Made by a program: the position numbers and the translations under genes
In this document: positions 34,420 through 44,300 of the stretch, one piece after another
How positions within the stretch are numbered: position 1 is the first letter of the stretch
How the letters are laid out: the number at the start of each line of letters is the position of its first letter
Source: Aphrocallistes beatrix
Taxonomy: Eukaryota; Porifera; Hexactinellida; Sceptrulophora; Aphrocallistidae
DNA: 64,000 nt
NCBI GenBank assembly: GCA_963281255.1
Contig: OY725495.1
Coordinates: 496,001 to 560,000 of the forward strand
Reading direction: 5' to 3'
The notes under the pieces: generated by a model
What the model saw: only the letters and a program-made list of their open reading frames with translations
What the model was told of the DNA's origin: nothing
Databases searched by the model: none

Positions 34420-35592
34420 CTACGGTTCTTTGTTGCATTCAAAGCATGCTTGTAGTCCATTTTTGTTGCAAACAGTACATTTAAGATAGCCATACTTATT
34501 CAACAGTCCCTTCTTACTGCCTTGGCACCACAAGCACAGTGTAAACCGTTTTCCACCACATTGCACGCATTCAGGTATGGATTCCATTTTGAAATCTTTG
34601 AGGAGTTCCTCAAGAATTCCTTCTTTATGCAGTTCTATAAGGTTCTTACCATCCCCAAGCGGACTACCCCTTAGGAATACGTAGGGCGGCTTCGCTTCAC
34701 CTTTTTGTAATCGTTCCTTCAGTTCTGATTCGTAATCTGGATTAATGCAAATATCTCGTTCTTCAAACTTGATCTTAATGTAGCTAAGCAGACCTAATAT
34801 CTTCTTGCACTCGTTCAGTATATCTGTCTCTGTAGCTGAGCTTGTAGTATACAAGATCAGTTTTCCTAGGAAACCTATATCTTCATTCGGTCTCTCTGCT
34901 TCCACAACTTTCTGCACATGAAGGCTTAACTGTGACGCATCGCTGATGAGTTTGTATGAGCTTATCTTGTTCTTAACAGTGTTCTGGAATCCCCGTATTG
35001 TCCCGGATCTGCTGAGTATTGTGTGGCCGTAATCTGTTATGTCAGGCTTCTCTGACCCTGTTTTAGGAGACGAGAAACCAAAGAAAGAGACGGATCTTCT
35101 ACGAGTCTTCAATGTGTTTTGATCTTTTTCATTTTCACCGTTGTTTACAGAATTATTTGGAGATTGAAATAAGTCTTCTGGTGAGTGTTGACCAGTAACA
35201 TTATTCCTAATTTTTGATGACGTCATTGAAGAATGTTTACGTCTTTCGCGTTTTTTCCCATCGTCGCCTTTTCCTGTATCTTTGAGTTTATCTACAATGT
35301 CTTGCAATGTGAGTATCTCAAATTTTAATTTGTTATTGTTCGTGGATAATGAACGAATAATCCTCTCATTCATTGTATTTAGACCCTTTAGTTCCTCTTT
35401 CTCCAATTCTAACTCACGTATTCGTTTGTGCAGAGCTTGCATCTTCTCTTCCACAATATCGTCCAAAGTTTCATGGATATCTGTTCGTAGACGATTGTAA
35501 ATCTCTTCAAATTCAATGTTCTCCATCTCGCGATTGTCTGTTACAACTCGAGCAGCTTTCAACAGATTCTGTTTCTTTACTTTCGTAAGCAC
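34420..35592 (-). CDS. GRXCR1: Glutaredoxin and cysteine-rich domain protein 1-like
   Basis: Intronless, 390 residues. Residues about 25-105 are coiled coil; 110-245 are Ser/Lys-rich and disordered; 243-345 are a glutaredoxin-like fold beginning KLILYTTSSATETDILNEC, with FEERDICINPDYESELKERL and FLRGSPLGDGKNLIELHKEG, closely following vertebrate GRXCR1/2. As in those, the redox CPYC motif is absent (TTSSATET). The C-terminus holds four CxxC pairs (CVQC, CLWC, CTVC, CFEC) ending CNKEP, as in GRXCR1. In vertebrates GRXCR1 shapes actin-filled stereocilia; an animal without hair cells would use it otherwise, perhaps in microvilli (inference). Met23 (35526) is an alternative start. The long coiled-coil N-terminus is an addition relative to GRXCR1 (about 290). 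Confidence 0.8.
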   Translation of the reverse strand: MLTKVKKQNLLKAARVVTDNREMENIEFEEIYNRLRTDIHETLDDIVEEKMQALHKRIRELELEKEELKGLNTMNERIIRSLSTNNNKLKFEILTLQDIVDKLKDTGKGDDGKKRERRKHSSMTSSKIRNNVTGQHSPEDLFQSPNNSVNNGENEKDQNTLKTRRRSVSFFGFSSPKTGSEKPDITDYGHTILSRSGTIRGFQNTVKNKISSYKLISDASQLSLHVQKVVEAERPNEDIGFLGKLILYTTSSATETDILNECKKILGLLSYIKIKFEERDICINPDYESELKERLQKGEAKPPYVFLRGSPLGDGKNLIELHKEGILEELLKDFKMESIPECVQCGGKRFTLCLWCQGSKKGLLNKYGYLKCTVCNKNGLQACFECNKEP

Positions 35593-36191
35593 ACACAGTT
35601 TTATTTGTTATATTTATATATGGGATGTTCGCCATTGTGAAAACTTGCCAGTTCCAAAGGAATCTTTAGAATGGTTTCTGAAGAAAAAGATAGAAGATAA
35701 TTTATACTGATGCCCTAACATATGGAATCAGGTCCGTATTCATCGTTATCAGTAAATGGTTGTACTGATTGACTAATTACTGACCTTCAAACTCTAATGT
35801 TTCTCTTCAATGTGTATTTTCCTATCATTCGATTGTGCGATGAATGTTGTTGCATGCTAATTTTGTTCTATCTTGTCTTCACACGTTCACATGTTGCCAG
35901 GTGAAGTTTACAAGTCAGATTATAGTTCTTAGTAACATATAGGGTTCTTATCATTTGTGACAATTTGATCAGATTTTGCTGTTAGTCAAAGATGACTTTG
36001 AAAAGCATGCAGATTCATCAGAAATTCCCCTCATTTTCTTACTGGTGACGCAATTGTGGATATATTTTTAGATTTTAGAAAGATTGAAGTCCTTTAACAA
36101 TCCTTGTTTTGTGTCCTAAACACGCGGACTGTATAGTACGTCTTAATAGTATTCTCATTATAAATTCTGTTGTTAGGAAGTTCAGCACTAA
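35593..36191. other. Divergent promoter region
   Basis: 599 bp between the divergent GRXCR1-like (-) and WBP2-like (+) starts. No coding exon recognised; a 64-residue open frame at 35516-35710 overlaps the start of the minus gene and looks accidental. Confidence 0.45.
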
Positions 36192-36566
36192 ATGGCACAG
36201 ATTAGTCCTGGCATCGTTTTAAAGCAATCTGGCGTGATGCTAGAGTTGAGAGGAGACAAGTATATCAAGTCAGCTGTGACGCTCTCTCTCTTCGAGAAAA
36301 GTTTATCATTTCTATTTGCAAACGGAGACAACCTAGATATGCCATTATGTGAAATTGAAAACTTTGAATTCTATCAACCAATCTTTGGAGCAAGTTACAT
36401 ATCTGCTCTTTGGGCTGGTGTCGGGAAGTTCAGTGCTACCTTTAAAGAGGGGGGAGGTGCTTATTGTTTTGAGAAGTTGTCCGAGTTTGCAAGGAATGCG
36501 ATTGGTGATAACATGTTGACTCAAACTCAGGGACAAACAATTTCACACAGTAAAAAGACACAATAA
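36192..36566 (+). CDS. WBP2/GRAM-domain-like small protein
   Basis: Intronless, 124 residues. Almost the whole protein is a single GRAM/PH-like domain. The stretch MPLCEIENFEFYQPIFGASYIS corresponds to the WBP2 block around [21 protein letters not shown], followed by a Gly-rich turn (KEGGGAYCF) and a helix. WBP2 (WW domain-binding protein 2) is a YAP/nuclear-receptor coactivator, but its Pro-Pro-x-Tyr tail is missing here. This may therefore be a tail-less WBP2 relative rather than an orthologue. The C-terminal 20 residues are polar. Starts at the first ATG in the frame. Confidence 0.6.
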   Translation: MAQISPGIVLKQSGVMLELRGDKYIKSAVTLSLFEKSLSFLFANGDNLDMPLCEIENFEFYQPIFGASYISALWAGVGKFSATFKEGGGAYCFEKLSEFARNAIGDNMLTQTQGQTISHSKKTQ

Positions 36567-36886
36567 CATTATTGATCATTCTTATTGTATTAAAAGCTTG
36601 TTAATATTATTTTGATATGCTCTTCTCTTATAAAATTAAAGGCACTAGTACAGCTTGGGTCGACCTCCGTTTTATTGTAACTTGTGTACCAGTAATTCAT
36701 GTGATAGAAATTAAAAGATAATAAATCGATTTAATACGCGTAATTTCAGAAGGAATCTTACATGATGTCATGAGTGATAATGACACGGAAGATCAGAGTA
36801 CACCGTTAAATGGTTTAATTAACTAAAAATATATTATAGGACTTTGTTTAATAAACACTTTTAAGGTAATTAAAAAATTGTTAGAA
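36567..36886. other. Short spacer
   Basis: 3' UTR of the WBP2-like gene and UBE2Q promoter/leader. A short acceptor-like CAG and AT-rich DNA; no feature seen. Confidence 0.4.
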
Positions 36887-38392
36887 ATGGCAGGGAGAGA
36901 TCCAGGCCAAACTCAATTGGAAATGGAGCTGAGTTTTCTTAAACAAAAATTCCCGAAGACTCATGACCGATTCATCTTGAGAACACATTCCGAGTACGAA
37001 GCCTGTCTGCAGTTCAATTTACCTGACAAAACAAAGGTCATATTTCAGGTAACAGTAAACACTTAAATTAAATATTAATATTAAAGATTATTCATACTTG
37101 AGAAACCCTCATATGTTATGCAAATCCTCATGTTCTTGTGCCAATATTCAATACTCTTGCATATTAACGCATTTAGTGATTCAATCTGATGTCTCAGTTT
37201 TACAGTTTTTGCTGGTATTCGGATGAAAATTAGAACACATTTTTACATTAGGTCAACTTTCTAGAAGGATATCCTAAAACCTATCCGCTCTGGACAGTGG
37301 ATCGGAATGAAATAATCAATTCGCATTCAGAACTAAACCTCTCGAGTGGGAATTCACAAGAAACAGAGAATCAATATCCACTCGTCTCCAAGTGTGCCTA
37401 CCTCCTAGAGAAACTTTGTAAAGTATACGATGTACAACCGCCAGATGGTCTTGAAGGAATGGTTGGTTACATTTAATAGTTACATCCCATGTCATAGAAC
37501 TAATTTCTAATGTAACTACGTATGTATATATGATGCACTAAACATATTAGTATGGCAATGGTACTCCCATTCATAATACCATATACAATAGGTAAAAGAA
37601 TTTGCAGCATCGTTTCAGCCAGATGACGAAGTAGCAGACCAAGATGACTTGGGAGATTCAGACGAGTATGAAGACTATACCCAATATGAGGATGTGTCTG
37701 ATATATTCCCAGATGATGACGTCACAACACATAACGACACTTTTAATTCGGATGGAACCAATATAGACTCGGGTATTTCAAATGAAAATCGCGATTTTTT
37801 GGAGAAAATGCGTATCAAATCGTATAAACAGTCAACCGCTCCTAAAGATAACTCCTTAACTTTATCATCAGCTATAGCAACAGACAGATTATTGAAAGAA
37901 TTGAGGGACATTTACAAATCTGACGCTTACAGAGACAAGATCTATAGCATTGAAATTAGCGAAGACAACCTCTACAGTTGGGATGTGGACGTTTTCAAAG
38001 TGGATACGGATAGCGGCTTACATAAGGACCTGGTGAAACTGACCACAGACAAGAAAGGCAACTCTATTCGTCTCCATGTCACATTTACAGCTACCTACCC
38101 ATACCAACCCCCTTTCGTCCGTATCGTGAGCCCGGTGCTTTCGGGGGGATTCGTGTTCCCAAGCGGCGCTATTTGCATGGAACTTTTGACACCTCAAGGC
38201 TGGTCTAGCGCCTATTCACTCGAATCAGTCATTTTACAAGTTTCAGCGACTATGAGTAGAGGCGGTGCTCGCATCAACTTTGAGAGTGACGCATCCATGT
38301 CTTACTCAATGCACTCCGCACAATCTGACTTTAAAGTGATCGTCGAGTCCCATAAAGACGGCTGGTACACACCTCCTCCGAATGAAGGCTAG
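36887..38392 (+). CDS. UBE2Q: Ubiquitin-conjugating enzyme E2 Q
   Basis: Three exons: 36887-37048, 37252-37461, 37592-38392, all phase 0, 390 residues (human UBE2Q1 422). Residues about 1-125 are an RWD-type domain (LKQKFPKTHDRF, VNFLEGYPKTYPLWTVD). An acidic linker (EDYTQYEDVSDIFPDDD) follows. Residues about 215-385 are the UBC fold, with FTATYPYQPPFVRIVSPVL, the active-site Cys at about 319 in SGAICMELLTPQGWSSAYS, and the family end DGWYTPPP. E2 Q enzymes take ubiquitin from E1; the active-site surroundings (CMELL, GWSSAYS) match UBE2Q1/2 exactly. The third exon's donor-side partner uses an unusual GTTGGT donor after ATG 37459-37461. Confidence 0.9.
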
Positions 38393-39053
38393 CACAGCGT
38401 CCGAATGACTGGTTTAACAGGGTCTGAGTATGTAGATTATTTTAAGGATTTAACTTGTTTTAATTTTTCTCAATTAAATTAACCGATTTACGTATAATCT
38501 TTGATTAGATTCTAATTGTTCATTTGCTTTTATCTCCACAGTCTGTTCTATTTTTATCTCAATAATTAACAGTTCCTATAATTACGATCTCATAAATATT
38601 ACATTTACTGTTATAAATTTTGTGGGGTTAGGAATCAGGCGTTCTACAATGGCTGTACACCTGCATTATGGTTTTGATGACGTAACGAAGTCACCTTCCT
38701 CTCTCTGAAGTAGATTATCTCCCACATTATAAACCTTATTATACCATTTGTAAATTGTATCATTAGAAATAATATTATTTCTAATTTTTCAATAATAATT
38801 TCATTGGCTTTATTTAAGTTTTGAATATTCGGGGGTGAGAAGAGGCATTTAACTTCAAAGAACTGTCGGGGGCTATCCCAAGTCCCCAGAGAGGGTTACA
38901 GACCTGTAATGATATGTATACCTCCTGCTGAATTTATAAAATAACTCCATTTAGAATGAAACTAATCTCCAATGACTTTTCGAAAATAGACCATGGATTA
39001 TAAAATACAGACAGAGTTTTTTTCAGGTTATCTATCAATTTATATGATAAAGA
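38393..39053. other. Spacer with weak repeat-like GC patch
   Basis: UBE2Q 3' UTR and GINS4 upstream region. A GC-richer segment at about 38828-38920 stands out from the AT-rich flank and may be repeat-derived; it is not coding. An acceptor-like TTTTTTTCAG ends about 39025, so GINS4 may have a 5' UTR exon. Confidence 0.4.
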
Positions 39054-39749
39054 ATGGCAACTCGAGATGTAGATCCTGCTGACATTTCCCTCCCGTCATC
39101 TCCTGAAGCTGAAACAGATCCGCGTAAACTGAAAGAGTTAGAAGATGAACCCACTCAATCTGAAATGGAAGATGATTCCATCACCGCGTATGGAATGTAC
39201 CAGGGATTAGTCAAAGCGTGGAGGAATGAGCTATTCTCTCCAGAAATTCTAGCATACAAAGGAGACTACGTTGAGTGTATGTTAGAGGTGATTAAGGCTT
39301 TGGAGGAGAATTTGAAAGGCTCAGCAGTGCCTGAGATCGTCCGTAGTCTACATCAGCTCGAACTAGAGCGCGTGAGGTACGTACTCAGTGCCTATCTGAG
39401 ACAGAGACTGGATAAGATTGAGAAATACGCTGAATACAGTCTGACAGAAGATGTTGAGAAGTTGTCAGGGGAAGAACAGGAGTTCACCCGCGATTTTATC
39501 CACAACATGGACACTCTATTTGATAACCTAGCACTCAGACATATGCCGCCCAATCTGAGGACTTTAGATAAGGAAAAAGCAAAAACTACCCCGAACCTCG
39601 ACGAATTTGTATTCGCGAGAGCTAAGGAGGATGTGGGAGAAGTACCGTTAGAAGAAGATACTATAACTGTAGAAAAGGGTTCAATACATATCCTCCGTTA
39701 CTCAGAAATCAGAAGTCTGGTGGAAAAGGGAAAGATGGAACTTATTTAG
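39054..39749 (+). CDS. GINS4: GINS complex subunit SLD5
   Basis: Intronless, 231 residues (human 223). The helical A-domain spans about 45-155, with LVKAWRNELFSPEILAYKGDYVECML-like signature pieces (KAWRNELFSPEIL, SLHQLELERVRYVLSAYLR, RLDKIEKYAEY). The small beta-rich B-domain at the C-terminus ends ILRYSEIRSLVEKGKMELI. SLD5 is one of four GINS subunits of the CMG (CDC45-MCM-GINS) replicative helicase in the nucleus. A Glu/Ser-rich N-terminal extension of about 40 residues is somewhat longer than usual. It is convergent with RAB9, with a TIR element between them. Confidence 0.92.
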   Translation: MATRDVDPADISLPSSPEAETDPRKLKELEDEPTQSEMEDDSITAYGMYQGLVKAWRNELFSPEILAYKGDYVECMLEVIKALEENLKGSAVPEIVRSLHQLELERVRYVLSAYLRQRLDKIEKYAEYSLTEDVEKLSGEEQEFTRDFIHNMDTLFDNLALRHMPPNLRTLDKEKAKTTPNLDEFVFARAKEDVGEVPLEEDTITVEKGSIHILRYSEIRSLVEKGKMELI

Positions 39750-39942
39750 CAGGGTAGTAAGCTGATCACTTATTTGTCGTAAATTGATCTCATTAAACAT
39801 ACTGGCTACGTCTCAAATAGTTATTAATAGGGATTATTAGGGAGATATTATATTATCTAGGTTTGATAGTAACAAAAGTAGAATTAGTTATTCAATTTGA
39901 TCTAATACAACGGAATAAACATGGTACCCCAATTAATAAATA

Positions 39943-40114
39943 CAGTCGAAGCCTGTTTTTTGTGCTAATCGCTTTTTATTTGTTGCTAGTTGGTATCTGT
40001 AAACATTTCATTTGTAGTAGTAACTCCATTACAAAATAGTCGGGGGTTTTGTCCGTCGTTTTTTTATCTCCTAGGCTATGGAATCATTCGGATAAAAAAA
40101 CCCGACTTCGACTG
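39943..40114. mobile_element. TA-flanked TIR element between GINS4 and RAB9
   Basis: Left CAGTCGAAGCCTGTTTTTTG and right CCCGACTTCGACTG (inverse CAGTCGAAGTCGGG) are inverted, each next to a TA (39941-39942, 40115-40116). 172 bp, non-coding. The CAGTCGAAG end is of the Tc1/mariner-pogo style. The rest of the 39750-40318 spacer is plain 3' UTR DNA. Confidence 0.75.
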
Positions 40115-40318
40115 TATTTACAAGTTCAACTGAATATTTACAAGTATTTAATTATTCCAAAATGTAAAAACATTTGTTTATGATAAATAGAAATAAAAAA
40201 GGTGCACTTGACAAAGCATTCAATTCTATACACAACTTGAACACCACAAAAATAAGATTAAAAAGTGTCTTAATGCACGCAATCTGATGTGCTAACAATC
40301 CATGCTGTGATCACTCAG

Positions 40319-40921
40319 TTAGCAGGGACATGCGCTATCTTTGTCTTTCTGAGAAGTTAAATTGACAGATTGGTTCTTTTCTAAGATGTGGCTTGTTTCG
40401 TTCTTTAAAAACGTATCTAACACGTGATAAAATGCACTGGTCACATTCTCTGATGTCTTTGCAGATGTCTCGTAGTAAGCAATATCATTGTTTTCACACC
40501 AAAAGTTCGCTTGCTCTTTACTAACACATCTCTCTGATTCTAAATCCTTTTTATTTCCGATCACGATAAATGGGAACTTCGTACTGTCTCTTATATCTGC
40601 GTAGTAGAGAAACTCTTTCCTCCAGAAATCAATGTTAGCGAAAGATTGCCTGTCATTCAACGCGAAAGCTAGAACACAACAGTCGGCTCCTCGATAGAAA
40701 GGAGTTCTTAGGCTCTTGAATCTCTCCTGGCCTGCGGTATCCCAGATTTGCAGCGTGAACGAAGCGCCGTTCACTGAAATATCTTTATTCAAGAATTCGA
40801 CGCCTATGGTGTGAAAGGACTTCTGTTCAAAATGGTTTTTAACGTATCGCGTCATTAATGCGGACTTCCCGACCCCTCCATCACCTAACAATACGACCTT
40901 CAGAAGTGTAGATTTAGACAT
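40319..40921 (-). CDS. RAB9: Rab9 small GTPase
   Basis: Intronless, 200 residues (human RAB9A 201). All G motifs are intact: P-loop GDGGVGKSAL, switch I with FHTIGVEFLNKD, switch II WDTAGQERFKSLRTPFYRGAD, NKKD (GNKKDLE) and ETSAK. The segments HTIGVEFLNKD and SLRTPFYRGADCC are those of Rab9. The C-terminus ends CPC, a double-prenylation CxC site. Rab9 directs late-endosome-to-trans-Golgi transport such as mannose-6-phosphate receptor retrieval. A branchpoint/acceptor-like TAATATAG just upstream of the ATG suggests a 5' UTR intron, which bears on the open frame immediately upstream. Confidence 0.93.
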   Translation of the reverse strand: MSKSTLLKVVLLGDGGVGKSALMTRYVKNHFEQKSFHTIGVEFLNKDISVNGASFTLQIWDTAGQERFKSLRTPFYRGADCCVLAFALNDRQSFANIDFWRKEFLYYADIRDSTKFPFIVIGNKKDLESERCVSKEQANFWCENNDIAYYETSAKTSENVTSAFYHVLDTFLKNETSHILEKNQSVNLTSQKDKDSACPC

Positions 40922-40938
40922 ACTTTTAACAATCTATA

Positions 40939-41259
40939 TTATTTAACCGTCCAAAGGCTTAAATATAAATTAAAATCAGAGACGCTCATGTGACATAATA
41001 CCCAATTGGCATACAAATTCTTAAAACCCCTATAAACTAGCAGCGAGTTCAAATATTGTACATAGTATGAGCTCAAGTGAATATCACGTTGCAAGTCCTT
41101 ACGCAGTCTATAATTACATAATATATGATACAACATTATGCTCAGTGATGTGGCTAGGTAGATTAGTGGTAGGGAAAATCCATTAGGATTTTTCCAATCA
41201 GATTCTGGAGTATGTAATATAATTCTGTTTATAAAGACGGGATAATAACAAATCGCCAT
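40939..41259 (-). CDS. Possible 106-residue open frame upstream of RAB9
   Basis: A 321-bp open frame on the RAB9 strand whose stop lies only 17 bp before the RAB9 ATG, and whose start is 75 bp from the divergent ROCO start. The predicted peptide has one hydrophobic stretch (SLPLIYLATSLSIMLYHIL) and resembles nothing I know. It may be a small membrane protein, an upstream ORF on the RAB9 transcript, or chance. An acceptor-like ATAG between the two genes favours a 5' UTR intron over a real cistron. Confidence 0.25.
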   Translation of the reverse strand: MAICYYPVFINRIILHTPESDWKNPNGFSLPLIYLATSLSIMLYHILCNYRLRKDLQRDIHLSSYYVQYLNSLLVYRGFKNLYANWVLCHMSVSDFNLYLSLWTVK

Positions 41260-41334
41260 TTAGCTTGATATTAGAACAAAGAGAAAATGTAAGTTGGAAT
41301 ATAATATCTACCATTTTAATATTCAAGTTTAATT

Positions 41335-44300
41335 ATGTACTACGATCCCCATAGGCCTTACAACGTATTAATATTGGGCTCTCCAGGATCTGGAAAAACT
41401 ACACTCATCTCAAATTTCACAGTAGGTTCATATAATACTACTTACTATATTAAAACTGGACACTTTGTTAACAGAGGGGTTTGGTAAATGAGATATTGTA
41501 TGTGGGTGTTTCTCTAAAACTTTGCCACCCTGGGGAGTTGATCCCGTTTTATGTACAAAACCCGTTCAAAAATCGACGTCTATGTAATAAATGTTTCCTT
41601 ACTTTTTTTGTTTTAATGGGACCCTAAATCTCAAAGTCTGTTGACGAAGTGTTCGAAAGTGTATTCTATTAATTCACACATAAAATATAACTATCCACCG
41701 TATTTGTCTCGAGAGATATTTTCAATGTTTTTGTTCAGTTGGGGAATATTAATCTTCTTTCCATTTTGTGAGTAAAGCATGTCACTATTGAATTGTCCAT
41801 CTCCCTGAGTTACAATAGACCAACTCGCGACCAGCAAATCAACACCGTGAAAAACAACATTATCCACCATCCTGTCATAGAGAGTTGGGTATCTTATCGA
41901 GCCTCGAACTAACGCTAAGTCACCAGCCGCGATATCTTTATAGATCTTTTCTAAGTCCAATTCTTCCTCTCCCAACTGGGTATGTCCGCACACGCATCGA
42001 TGATGCCTACTCATTAAGGTAGAGTGTGACCAATGTTTACGACCATCCACTTTGACCATATCTCTCTTAATACGTGAATAAGTAGTGCGAACACCAAACG
42101 CTATTAGCCTTTTGCCATCTTCTTCATACCATTGAGGCGCCCTATGAACACGCCCACATATGATAACATAGTTTTGTGATAGCAATTCCGGAGTAGTCTT
42201 GGTCGAAGTGATTTGTGTTTCATAACCAGTTATGAAAGCTTTGTCAGAAGAGCTAACTCGGGGAATGAAAAATAATCCTCGAATCGAATCTCTTGCGTGA
42301 ATAAACTGTCTGAACATGTATGTCCTCTAGTATTGTGACCTTATTAGGAGGCAAAATGCTATGAGGATATTGAACTTTGTATTAAGAAGCAAATACACGG
42401 GAGAGGGGATAAAATCACCTCACCCAGATTGTAAACCCCCTGAGAACATTAGCATGGATTCGGGGGTATATAAATCTATAAACTTTAACTTTAACTTTTA
42501 CAGTCATACTTACATCATGTGGGTTTTTGAGACCATGCTTCAACTCCACTTCGTTATAATAAAAAAGTTTACTAATGTGCCTTCAAGATAGGAATCTCAT
42601 TTCCGAATTGTGATCGTATTCGAATAAATGTTAATACCCATCGAGACACAGCAACCTCTCGAAATATAATAATATTACAGAAAGTATTTAAAATGAACTC
42701 GAATTAATTAATTATCACAATAAACACGTATGAATGATAAGTTTGTTCCATCACTGGAACAGATCATCGTCTTCTTCATCTATCAATTTTAAATATTTTT
42801 CGTAAACTGTCGTCTCAAAATGATGCATTACATGTCCGACTGCCAAGCCAATTGAACCAGAGAGTACATGTCTCATTGGCTTGTACATCACTGGACGGCC
42901 AGCTAGGAGATGGCCCCACATGGTGGTGAAGAGTCCCCAACTTGTGTAGTATATGTATGTAGAGATGGGCATGAGTAGGCTGATCTATTGACGTTTCTAA
43001 TTGAGTCTAAATTGAGAATGGAAGTTAGAGAAACAAGTTTGGAAAAAATGAATTGTATGTATTTTATTTGGTTGTTTGTTTGATCTTTCTTTCCAAACTG
43101 TTAAATATCTTAAGGTGAACGAACATTCGGTAAGATGGGTCGATTTTGAAAATTTAAAAAAAGCCATGTTTTATACAAAAGTTGTGAAACTTTCTTATTC
43201 AAAACCCCCAAAAGTCCCTGAAGGGAGGATTTTGGGGTGTCAAAATCACCACATGGAGTAACAACCTGCAAAGGATCTTTTTTGCAAAATTTCCAACCTC
43301 CATTCATTTCTTTGAGCATAACTCAGCGAGTTTTCATGCTATCTTGATACTCTTGACGGGAATCGACGCAGAATTGCTCAAAACATTAAACTAACTTTTA
43401 AATTCTTTTAAATGTCTATCCAATTTATTATAAAAAATCCGGTATACGTGTATGATAGGATAGTTGTTCTATAGAGACGAGGTTTTCAGAACATAACAAG
43501 AGTAACTACACATGAACTCGAAATAGTCGGAGAATCGATCAAAGTCAATTTTGTAAGTTTATAGTTCTACTAGCTTCATTCATTACCATGCAACAACTTC
43601 ATAAATAAGCATCTCAGATAGAAGGGAAACGACTGGAGGGTGAAAATTACACAGAGACATCATCAGATATAATTATTATTCTCTTCGACCTCAATACTGA
43701 AGTAAGTATTAGTACTTCTAAAAGTGTATTGAGATAATAATTACTTTTTCAATATAGGAGCCATCTAGAGAGATTGACCAGTGGCTGATAGAGAGTAAGA
43801 AGATTAATAAAGAAGCTCATATCACGCTCATTGGAACGCATCTAGAAAACGAAGCGAGGGTTTTAGACACAGCAACCATCGCTGTATGTAATTTCAATTT
43901 TTTCTGCCGTCGAATATTGAAAGATAGACATGAAATTTAGAAATCTACGCACATCAGACTAAATCGGAGTTGTATAGTGGAACCTGCTATAGCGATCACT
44001 TGTACATAACGGGCAATTAAAAACAGTCCCTTCGTCGACTTTCCCATTACCATTAACCTCTACATAACGACCACCAGTACATAACGGTCATTTTATATAT
44101 ATTAACTATAACTCTTATATCCCAAAATTTCAAAAAAATTAATTAATTAGACTTGGTGTTCCCATTTACATACAATTATATGATATAGAAAATCTGCCTT
44201 CAACAAGAAGTACATCTCTGGTACCATGAAGTCGGGAGATCTAACATAGTCACAAGTTATGACAACATTGTCTCTACAATCATAGTCAGAAAACTTGTCA

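Noticed and set aside
42361-42591. 76-residue plus-strand open frame in ROCO intron 1
   Set aside because: No recognisable domain, no fitting splice phase to the ROCO exons, low-complexity Asn/Phe run.
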